This document shows, one piece after another, positions 1-5,895 of a stretch of DNA of 11,936 nt (within the stretch, counting starts at the first letter, position 1; the number at the start of each line of letters is the position of its first letter). The stretch comes from JBARRO01 sp049644265 (lineage in GTDB: Bacteria > Bacteroidota > Ignavibacteria > UBA10030), in the NCBI GenBank assembly GCA_049644265.1, contig JBARRO010000015.1, positions 1 to 11,936 of the forward strand, written 5' to 3'. Made by a program: the position numbers and the translations under genes. The notes under the pieces are model-generated. The model was given only the letters and a program-made list of their open reading frames with translations. It was not told the origin of the DNA and did not search any database.

Positions 1-64
1 GTCGACAGTGGGGCGGCAAGGAAGAAACTTCAGACTTGGGTGGAAGCGACGAACAGTTAGGTTG

Positions 65-916
65 ATGAAATCCCCAAAACAAATAATAAAAGAGCTCCTG
101 ATCAAAAGCGGGCTTCTCCGGATGAAACTCTCCGAGGAGGACCTGAAGCAGGTCATCGATGCAGGGACTCTCAGCGGTGCGCTTGATAAAACAGAGCACG
201 AACTCATCAAGAGCATCCTGGAGTTTTCCGATATCACGGCAAAGGAAATCATGGTGCCGCGCCTGGATATTGTTGCCCTGGATATTGCGACGCCGCGGGA
301 CATTCTGGTGCGCAAAGTCATCGAGGAAGGATATTCGCGCCTGCCGGTGTTTCAGGAGACCATCGATCACATCATCGGTATTGTGTACAGCAAGGATCTT
401 CTCAGCCTGCTTGAACATCGGGACCTCATCATTCTTCAGGATATCATCAGACCGGCGTATTTTGTGCCGGAGTCGAAACAAATAAGTCAGTTGCTGCGGG
501 AATTCCAGAAACACAAGGTTCATTTAGGGATTGTGATCGACGAATTTGGCGGCACCGAAGGGATTATCACGTTTGAAGATATCATCGAGGAAATAGTTGG
601 TGACATTCTGGACGAATATGACGAAGCCCAGAAGCAAATTGAACCTTCGAAGGACGGTTCGACGATCGTGGATGCCGCGATGAGTATCGGGGACTTCAAC
701 AAGCAGTTCAACTCGGAGCTTCCCGAAGAGACCTCTGATTACGAGACGATCGCGGGCTTTCTCCAGAAGGTGTCGGGCAAACTTCCCGAAGTCAACGAGG
801 AAATCCGCACGGCTGATTTTGCCTTCAGCATTGTTACGAAGAGTGCGCGCAGAATCCGCCAGGTAAAGGTCACGCGTCTTGCCAAACCACCTGCGGCCAA
901 CGGCCAGTCTTCATGA
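65..916 (+). CDS. CorC/HlyC-type CBS-domain protein (hemolysin family)
   Basis: Soluble CBS-pair protein of the CorC/HlyC family, which is linked to magnesium/cobalt efflux or membrane-associated functions; its biochemical role is poorly defined even in well-studied relatives. From the ATG at 65 it is 283 residues, close to E. coli CorC. A short helical N-terminus leads into the family signature EIMVPRLD (residues 61-68), two CBS repeats (about 62-185) with the block DEFGGTEG (159-166) and an acidic EDIIEEIVGDILDEYDE stretch, then a CorC_HlyC C-terminal domain (about 200-272) ending in RRIRQVKV. The frame stays open to the left edge, with a GTG at 8, but the extra residues are basic and hydrophilic and show no DUF21 membrane segment. 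I prefer 65 because a TGA in another frame overlaps it (TGATG), the junction style seen elsewhere here. GldE of Bacteroidota is similar over the CBS part but carries DUF21. The stop overlaps trpC as ATGA. Family assignment is firm; the start and function are less so. Confidence 0.83.
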   Translation: MKSPKQIIKELLIKSGLLRMKLSEEDLKQVIDAGTLSGALDKTEHELIKSILEFSDITAKEIMVPRLDIVALDIATPRDILVRKVIEEGYSRLPVFQETIDHIIGIVYSKDLLSLLEHRDLIILQDIIRPAYFVPESKQISQLLREFQKHKVHLGIVIDEFGGTEGIITFEDIIEEIVGDILDEYDEAQKQIEPSKDGSTIVDAAMSIGDFNKQFNSELPEETSDYETIAGFLQKVSGKLPEVNEEIRTADFAFSIVTKSARRIRQVKVTRLAKPPAANGQSS

Positions 917-1686
917 GCATTCTGCAGGGTATTCTCGAAAACAAGCGGAAGGAAGTCGAAGCGGCAAAACAAAGCTTGCCGTTTGATCAACTGAAGAAAT
1001 TAGTCGACTCCAAAGATCGTCGGTCCTTTTCCCATGCCCTCCGTAGTTCCCCCTTCTCGTTGATCGCCGAAATCAAAAAGGCCTCTCCGTCGCGTGGCGT
1101 GCTGACAGCCCGGTTCGATCCCGTTGAACTAGCCAGAGAGTACGAGAGGTTGGGTGCGACTGTGCTCTCGGTCCTCACCGACACAAAATATTTTCAGGGG
1201 CAGAAGGAATTCATCAAGTTGATCAAGGCGCAGTGTTCACTGGCCGTCCTCAGGAAGGATTTTATCCTGGACGACTACCAGGTGTATGAATCCCGATTCA
1301 TTGGGGCTGACGCAATTCTTCTTATTGTAAAGATCCTGACTGACCAAAAGCTTTCGCAACTCTATCAATGCGCCCGGGACCTTGGACTCGACGTCCTGTT
1401 TGAAACACACAATGACGAGGAGATTCAACGAGCCAACCGACTGGGAGCCGAGATCATCGGCATCAATAACCGTGACCTCGATTCATTTGAAGTCACAATT
1501 GATCTTTGCTTAAAGCTCCGTCCAAACATCGCGAAGCGTGCTCTTGCAATTGCCGAAAGCGGAATCAAGTCTGCGGCGGATGTTGAAAAGGTACGGACAG
1601 CAGGATTTGATGCGATGCTGGTGGGAGAGGGTCTTATCGTTGAGAAGAACAGAAACGCAGTTTTCCGGGAGCTGATGTCCCGATGA
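913..1686 (+). CDS. trpC: Indole-3-glycerol phosphate synthase
   Basis: Converts 1-(2-carboxyphenylamino)-1-deoxyribulose 5-phosphate to indole-3-glycerol phosphate with loss of CO2 and water, in cytoplasmic tryptophan synthesis. At 257 residues it is the normal length of a monofunctional enzyme; it is not fused to TrpF. Family motifs are all present: EIKKASPSRG (53-62), LRKDFILDDYQVYE (113-126), VLFETHN (161-167), IGINNRDL (182-189) and AIAESGIKS (212-220). Residues matching the catalytic set of the archaeal enzyme are visible as Glu53, Lys55, Lys115, Glu164, Asn185, Arg187 and Glu215. The C-terminal GFDAMLVGEGL is the phosphate-binding end of the (beta/alpha)8 barrel. The start codon overlaps the stop of the upstream CBS gene (ATGA), with no clear ribosome binding site of its own, so translational coupling is likely. 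The 3' end overlaps trpF by 4 bases. Confidence 0.97.
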   Translation: MSILQGILENKRKEVEAAKQSLPFDQLKKLVDSKDRRSFSHALRSSPFSLIAEIKKASPSRGVLTARFDPVELAREYERLGATVLSVLTDTKYFQGQKEFIKLIKAQCSLAVLRKDFILDDYQVYESRFIGADAILLIVKILTDQKLSQLYQCARDLGLDVLFETHNDEEIQRANRLGAEIIGINNRDLDSFEVTIDLCLKLRPNIAKRALAIAESGIKSAADVEKVRTAGFDAMLVGEGLIVEKNRNAVFRELMSR

Positions 1687-2339
1687 AAGCACAGGATCTT
1701 TTTGTGAAAATATGCGGAATCACAAATCTTCAGGATGCAGAGCTTGCTGTGTCCGTTGGAGCTGATGCGATCGGATTTATTTTCTTCAAGGACAGCCCGC
1801 GTACCATCGCCCCTGAACGGGCGCGGGCTATTGCTGCAGAACTCCCGGAGCATATCTCGAAGATCGGTGTGTTTGTGAACGATGACCGGAAGAGCATCCA
1901 TGACATTGTCGATCGGGTCCACCTCAGTGCGGTTCAATTGTATGGAAAAGAGGGTCCCGATGACCTCGTGAACTACGAAACAAGCGTCATTAAGGCCTTC
2001 AGGGTCGGTCCGGGATTCGATGTCGAGGTCATGCACAATTATCTCGTCGATGCATTCCTTCTTGACGCCTACAAGGAAGGGATTTTCGGAGGCACGGGTG
2101 ACACGTTTGACTGGAACGTCGCGGTGAAGGCAAAAGAGTACGGAAGGATCATCCTTTCCGGAGGTTTGAACATAGAGAACATTGAATCTGCAGTGACATT
2201 CGTTCAACCGTACGGGGTGGATGTAAGCAGTGGTGTGGAGTTGCGCGTGGGCAAGAAAGATCCATCGAGGGTAAGAGACTTCGTTGCTGCAGCCCGGAAT
2301 GCAAGTCTTACGTCGAATATCGACACGGACAGGGAATGA
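1683..2339 (+). CDS. trpF: Phosphoribosylanthranilate isomerase
   Basis: Catalyses the Amadori rearrangement of N-(5-phosphoribosyl)anthranilate to the substrate of TrpC. The protein has 218 residues, normal for a monofunctional TrpF barrel. The catalytic cysteine lies in KICGIT (Cys11) and the catalytic aspartate in LLDAYKEG (Asp128); the conserved Arg40 follows in KDSPRTI. Also present are GADAIGFIF (27-35), KIGVFVN (60-66), the phosphate-binding GGTGDTFDW (136-144), LSGGLN (158-163) and GVDVSSGVE (178-186). One position differs from most relatives: the usual VQLHG reads VQLYG, with Tyr87 in place of histidine. The start overlaps the trpC stop (ATGA) with a GGGAG at 1667-1671 about 11 bases upstream. 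The stop overlaps the trpB start. Identification is secure. Confidence 0.96.
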   Translation: MKAQDLFVKICGITNLQDAELAVSVGADAIGFIFFKDSPRTIAPERARAIAAELPEHISKIGVFVNDDRKSIHDIVDRVHLSAVQLYGKEGPDDLVNYETSVIKAFRVGPGFDVEVMHNYLVDAFLLDAYKEGIFGGTGDTFDWNVAVKAKEYGRIILSGGLNIENIESAVTFVQPYGVDVSSGVELRVGKKDPSRVRDFVAAARNASLTSNIDTDRE

Positions 2340-3547
2340 GCGGCCGCAATCACTACATCGGATCCCAGCCCGACAAGACAGGCCATTTTGGCATCTATGG
2401 CGGGTCATATATTCCCGAAACACTCGTCCCGGCAGCTGCTGAGCTTACAAAGGAATATGAAAAACTAAAGAACGACCCCTCTTTCCAGAAAGAGCTTTCG
2501 TACTTTTTGCGCGATTTTGTTGGCAGGCCCACACCGCTTTATTTTGCCGAAAGACTTTCCTCCCGCTTGGGTGGTGCAAAAATCTATTTGAAGAGAGAAG
2601 ACCTGTGCCATACGGGCGCGCACAAAATCAATAACACCGTCGGACAGATTCTGATCGCCCGCAGAATGGGCAAAAAACGCATTATCGCAGAAACAGGTGC
2701 GGGCCAGCATGGGGTGGCGGTTGCAACTGTTTGTGCGTTGTTCGGGTTGACGTGCGTTGTCTACATGGGGGAAGAGGACATGGCGCGCCAGGCGCTGAAC
2801 GTGACAAGAATGAGATTACTGGGGACCGAAGTGCGATCAGTCACGAGCGGAAGCAGGACCCTTAAGGACGCGACGAGCGAGGCAATTCGGGACTGGGTGA
2901 CGAATGTCGATACAACGTTTTACATTATTGGATCTGCCGTCGGTATGCATCCCTATCCGATGATGGTCCGGGATTTTCAAAGCGTGATCGGGAAGGAAAC
3001 ACGGAGGCAGATTCTGGACGCTGAGGGCCGGTTGCCCGATACCATCGTTGCGTGTGTCGGAGGCGGGAGCAATGCGATCGGAATGTTCTATCCGTTTCTC
3101 GACGACACCGAAACGGTCAGGCTCGTCGGTGTCGAAGCGGCAGGTGAGGGGATCGAAACCGGCAAGCACGCGGCGTCGTTGACGCACGGACGCCCGGGAG
3201 TTCTCCACGGTTCGATGCAGTACCTTCTTCAGGACGAAAACGGGCAGATTCAGATTGCGCATTCGGTATCAGCGGGGCTCGATTACCCCGGCGTCGGACC
3301 GGAACATTCCTATCTGAAGGATGAGGGGCTCGTTCACTATACTTCCGTTACAGACCGTGAAGCGCTCGACGCGTTTCACCTGCTCGCGAGCATAGAGGGA
3401 ATTATTCCGGCGTTGGAATCGGCCCACGCGGTCGCATACCTCGTTGCTCACAAGAACGAAATGAAACCGGGGAAACTGATCGTATTGAATTTGTCGGGAA
3501 GGGGGGACAAGGATTTAGGAATCCTCATCGACCGACGAGAGGTGTAG
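2336..3547 (+). CDS. trpB: Tryptophan synthase beta subunit
   Basis: PLP enzyme joining indole and L-serine to give tryptophan; normally works as an alpha2-beta2 complex with TrpA, which passes indole through a tunnel. At 403 residues it has the length of the standard TrpB1 type. Visible motifs: GIYGGSYIPETL (19-30), GRPTPL (63-68), the PLP lysine in HKINN (Lys97), AETGAGQHG (118-126) with the catalytic Glu119, the phosphate-binding GGGSNA (242-247), SAGLDYPGVGPEH (312-324) and LSGRGDKD (386-393) with Ser387 near the pyridine nitrogen. The position equivalent to Asp305 of the Salmonella enzyme appears to be His334 (GLVHYTSV), judged by eye. The start overlaps the trpF stop (ATGA). No trpA follows: only 7 bases separate its stop from the convergent gmd. 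Function is firm; whether it acts with a TrpA encoded elsewhere cannot be seen. Confidence 0.97.
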   Translation: MSGRNHYIGSQPDKTGHFGIYGGSYIPETLVPAAAELTKEYEKLKNDPSFQKELSYFLRDFVGRPTPLYFAERLSSRLGGAKIYLKREDLCHTGAHKINNTVGQILIARRMGKKRIIAETGAGQHGVAVATVCALFGLTCVVYMGEEDMARQALNVTRMRLLGTEVRSVTSGSRTLKDATSEAIRDWVTNVDTTFYIIGSAVGMHPYPMMVRDFQSVIGKETRRQILDAEGRLPDTIVACVGGGSNAIGMFYPFLDDTETVRLVGVEAAGEGIETGKHAASLTHGRPGVLHGSMQYLLQDENGQIQIAHSVSAGLDYPGVGPEHSYLKDEGLVHYTSVTDREALDAFHLLASIEGIIPALESAHAVAYLVAHKNEMKPGKLIVLNLSGRGDKDLGILIDRREV

Positions 3548-3554
3548 GGAAAGG

Positions 3555-4556
3555 TCAGTGCTGTGTTGATGTGGAGCGGGCGTTTCGCTCAGCCACGAGT
3601 TTGAGGTCCTCCTCCACCATTTCCTGAACAAGCTGTTCGAACGTATAGCTGCTTTTCCATCCGAGTACTTTCCGTGCCTTTGCTGCGTTCCCCTGGAGGA
3701 CATCAACTTCTGCAGGCCTGAACAGCTTTTTGTCGAACGTCACGAAGTCTTTGTAGTCCAGTCCCGCCCGTTTGAATGCCAGATCGGCAAAGTCCCGGAC
3801 AGAATGAGTCACACCCGTCGCCGCGACATAATCGCCGGGCTCATCCTGTTGGAGCATAAGCCACATCACTTTCACATAGTCTTTTGCGTGGCCCCAGTCG
3901 CGTTTTGCCTCCAGATTCCCGAGAGCCAGGTCTTTGGCGAACCCCAGTTTGATCTTGGCGACGGTGTGGGTGATTTTTCTCGTCACAAATTCAAAGCCCC
4001 GTCGCGGAGATTCGTGATTGTACAGAATCCCGGAAGACGCGTGGAGGCCGTATGCTTCCCGGTAGTTTCGCGTCAGGTCAAAACCCGCAACCTTTGAAAT
4101 TCCATACGCAGACCGGGGATAAAAGGGGGTAAGCTCGTGTTGCGGCACCTCACGGACTTTGCCCATCATTTCGCTGGATCCGGCAAAATAGAACCTGCAC
4201 TTGGGTGCGGTCTCGCGGACGGCGGACAGCATGTAATGCGTGCCGTTGATATTGGTATTGAACGTTGAGAATTCGTCCTCGAAGGAATAGCTGACAAAGC
4301 TCTGGGCTGCAAGGTGGTAACACTCGTCAGGCTGGACATCCCGCACCACCCGAAAAAGGCTCGGATAACTCTCAAGCGACGCAGAATGGAAATTGACTTT
4401 GTCGAGCAGATGTCGGATTCTCCACATGCGATGCTCGGGGTCTTCCATCGCCACGCGCCGAATCATCCCATGGACTTCGTATCCTTTTTCGAGCAGCAAC
4501 TCAGCCAGGTACGAACCGTCCTGTCCCGTAATTCCTGTGATCAGAGCTTTCTTCAT
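3555..4556 (-). CDS. gmd: GDP-mannose 4,6-dehydratase
   Basis: Converts GDP-D-mannose to GDP-4-keto-6-deoxy-D-mannose, precursor of GDP-fucose, GDP-rhamnose, GDP-perosamine or colitose, in the cytoplasm. It is an extended short-chain dehydrogenase of 333 residues. The N-terminus holds the NADP-binding TGITGQDGSYLAE (7-19). The active site is visible as Ser127 and Glu129 in AGSSEMMG plus Tyr151 and Lys155 in YGISKVAG. The Gmd signatures NHESPRRGFEFVTRKI (180-195) and NLEAKRDWGHAKDYV (214-228) separate it from other epimerase/dehydratases. Serine stands where E. coli Gmd has its catalytic threonine. The frame is open for 157 codons upstream, but the start at 4556 is set by AAGGA seven bases before the ATG and by the Rossmann motif beginning right after it. 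It runs opposite to both neighbours, so it has its own promoter, and probably feeds the glycan operon to its right. Confidence 0.95.
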   Translation of the reverse strand: MKKALITGITGQDGSYLAELLLEKGYEVHGMIRRVAMEDPEHRMWRIRHLLDKVNFHSASLESYPSLFRVVRDVQPDECYHLAAQSFVSYSFEDEFSTFNTNINGTHYMLSAVRETAPKCRFYFAGSSEMMGKVREVPQHELTPFYPRSAYGISKVAGFDLTRNYREAYGLHASSGILYNHESPRRGFEFVTRKITHTVAKIKLGFAKDLALGNLEAKRDWGHAKDYVKVMWLMLQQDEPGDYVAATGVTHSVRDFADLAFKRAGLDYKDFVTFDKKLFRPAEVDVLQGNAAKARKVLGWKSSYTFEQLVQEMVEEDLKLVAERNARSTSTQH

Positions 4557-4563
4557 TCGAAAA

Positions 4564-4568
4564 TCCTT
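4564..4568 (-). promoter_or_regulatory. Ribosome binding site fixing the gmd start
   Basis: AAGGA on the - strand lies 7 bases before the ATG at 4556. This choice discards the 157-codon open extension upstream, which would run antisense into the glycosyltransferase gene. The site abuts a small inverted repeat, TTGCCG-AG-CGGCAA at 4567-4580 on the + strand, which could fold in the mRNA next to the site. Confidence 0.65.
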
Positions 4569-4641
4569 GCCGAGCGGCAAATGAAAGTACCGTTGTAATG
4601 AATGCTTGAGAAGGTGCGGGAAATGCTTTTTCTCTTTGATG

Positions 4642-4670
4642 AAGATACTTAAAACTCTAAATTTAAGCAA
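4642..4670 (-). promoter_or_regulatory. Putative gmd promoter
   Basis: Read on the - strand, TTGCTT (4665-4670) and TATCTT (4642-4647) are separated by exactly 17 bases, an acceptable sigma-70-type pair lying about 85 bases upstream of the gmd start. The same bases also resemble the Bacteroidota pattern, with TTG about 20 bases before TATCTTCA (compare TAnnTTTG). Found by eye, with no transcript evidence. Confidence 0.4.
4648..4667. repeat. Short inverted repeat in the promoter spacer
   Basis: CTTAAA (4648-4653) and TTTAAG (4662-4667) form a perfect 6-base inverted repeat with an 8-base centre. It lies in the spacer and the edge of the -35 box of the putative gmd promoter and overlaps the weak + strand promoter, a position where a dimeric repressor could act on both directions. 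In AT-rich DNA such a short repeat can arise by chance. Confidence 0.3.
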
Positions 4671-4752
4671 TGAACCATGGAGTCGATGACAGAATGATGG
4701 AAAGGATTGAAGAGTCTCGCGAGACGAACGTCGGCATCCAGGGCCTGTGACA

Positions 4753-5895
4753 ATGCGCCGAAGGTCCGCGGAACCCTCATTCCATGTTGTGCATTGCATC
4801 TCCCGGAGTTCTCTCGGCGGAGGACCCTCTGTCGTTTTCTTGCTGGCAAAGTCGCTGGCAAAGTGGTTTCCTGAGATTCGCCAGTCTGTTGTGCTGCCGC
4901 CCGGGGGACCGTTTGTCGGAAAGTTCCGTTCGTTGAACATTCCTGTGGTCGAGATCCCGTTTGACCATCTCACCTGGAGCGCTGTGCCTTCCACAAAGAA
5001 CTGCTTAAAGGAATTGCAGCCTGACATTCTTCATTCCCACGGAAAAGGAGCAGGTTTGTACGTCCGGCTGCCATTTATAACCTACGGTCCGGCAATCAGA
5101 GTCCACTCTTATCATGGATTTCATCTCCCCGAAAATGCACTGGTGAGGTGGGGGTATCGCACTTCGGAATTCCGGCTTTCCCGGCAGACGGATGCCATCG
5201 TGGTCTCGTCCGAAAGCGAATTGGACGACACTGCAAGGTCGCTCCCGGGGGAAAGAAGCAAGATTCATCTCATACCCCATGTCGTTGATGTTCGTGAGCT
5301 TCAGAGCCGCTCAAAGGAGCCCCTTCCGCACGCGATCGAAGAATTTCTCAAGCGCCATCGCACCCATCATGTCGTCGGTATGGTGGCGAGGAATGATCCG
5401 GTGAAGAACCATCCCCTTGCACTCCAAACGGCTGCCGAAGCGCTTGGCCAGTCCGACCGGCTGGCGTTTGTGTTCATCGGCATCGATGAGACATTCCCTG
5501 GCGTGAAAAGCCTACAAACAAAATTTCCCGGACGGGTGCTTGCAGTCTCATCGATGGAAAACACAGCTCCTCTTCTCAGACGTATTCACTGTTTGCTTCT
5601 TACCTCCCGCAAGGAATCTTCCTCGATCATATCTATGGAAGCCTATGCGTTTGGGAAGCCTGTTGTGGCGACGAACGTTGAAGGACTTCGCGATGTCGTA
5701 CAGCATGGGAAGACCGGACTGCTCAGTATGGAAACACCTGCGGACCTTTCTGCGGCGTTGTTGAGATTGGTTGTTGAACCGAAGCTCTATCGGGGACTTT
5801 CCCGTCATGCGTTGGCGACCGCAACGGCGATGAACTTGCGGTCATGGGCCACGTCTTACGTGATGTTGTATCGTTCGTGCAGGAGGAATGCGTGA
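4753..5895 (+). CDS. Glycosyltransferase, GT4-like (GT-B fold)
   Basis: Probable cytoplasmic, retaining sugar-nucleotide-dependent transferase that adds a sugar to a lipid-linked glycan; donor and acceptor are unknown. At 380 residues it is typical of GT4 enzymes. The N-terminal domain has the glycine-rich SSLGGGPSVVF (19-29), LHSHGKGAGLYVR (93-105) and YHGFH (120-124). The C-terminal donor domain begins near GMVARNDPVKNHP (209-221) and contains the EX7E pair, Glu288 and Glu296 in RKESSSIISMEAYAFGKPVV, followed by VEGLRDVV and GKTGLL. No signal peptide or membrane segment is visible. ATG 4753 is preferred over the GTG at 4747 because AGGG (about 4740-4743) sits 9 bases before the ATG but too close to the GTG. 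It is the first gene of the operon, divergent from gmd, and its stop overlaps the flippase start (GTGA). Confidence 0.88.
   Translation: MRRRSAEPSFHVVHCISRSSLGGGPSVVFLLAKSLAKWFPEIRQSVVLPPGGPFVGKFRSLNIPVVEIPFDHLTWSAVPSTKNCLKELQPDILHSHGKGAGLYVRLPFITYGPAIRVHSYHGFHLPENALVRWGYRTSEFRLSRQTDAIVVSSESELDDTARSLPGERSKIHLIPHVVDVRELQSRSKEPLPHAIEEFLKRHRTHHVVGMVARNDPVKNHPLALQTAAEALGQSDRLAFVFIGIDETFPGVKSLQTKFPGRVLAVSSMENTAPLLRRIHCLLLTSRKESSSIISMEAYAFGKPVVATNVEGLRDVVQHGKTGLLSMETPADLSAALLRLVVEPKLYRGLSRHALATATAMNLRSWATSYVMLYRSCRRNA
5881..5886 (+). promoter_or_regulatory. Ribosome binding site fixing the flippase GTG start
   Basis: A perfect AGGAGG stands 5 bases before GTG 5892, which overlaps the preceding TGA. 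This decides for 5892 over an earlier in-frame start at 5844, which would add 16 residues and a long overlap. Confidence 0.75.

Larger units (their letters stand above)
4557..4752. other. Divergent intergenic region between gmd and the polysaccharide operon
   Basis: About 196 non-coding bases separate the two divergent starts. The middle (about 4621-4670) is clearly AT-rich compared with its flanks. It holds a plausible gmd promoter, a short inverted repeat inside the promoter spacer, and a small hairpin next to the gmd ribosome binding site. On the + strand only a weak promoter-like pair is visible: TTGATG at 4636-4641 and TAAATT at 4658-4663, 16 bases apart, overlapping the gmd promoter. 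I see no JUMPstart/ops element, tRNA, riboswitch-like structure or conserved small ORF. Confidence 0.6.

Noticed and set aside
8..64. GTG at 8 as the start of the CBS-domain protein
   Set aside because: The added 19 residues are basic and without family similarity; the ATG at 65 gives a CorC-like length and a TGATG junction. It cannot be fully excluded because the frame is open to the edge.
1425..2423. 332-codon open frame on the - strand opposite trpC, trpF and the trpB start
   Set aside because: It lies wholly antisense to genes with clear catalytic motifs, and its translation has no family features; a shadow of codon usage.
3574..3590. GAGCG-N7-CGCTC stem as a terminator for trpB or gmd
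   Set aside because: Only five pairs, inside the gmd coding sequence, with no T tract on either strand.
4557..5027. 157-codon in-frame open extension upstream of gmd on the - strand
   Set aside because: It runs antisense into the glycosyltransferase gene, lacks any recognisable domain, and the Rossmann motif plus AAGGA ribosome binding site place the start at 4556.
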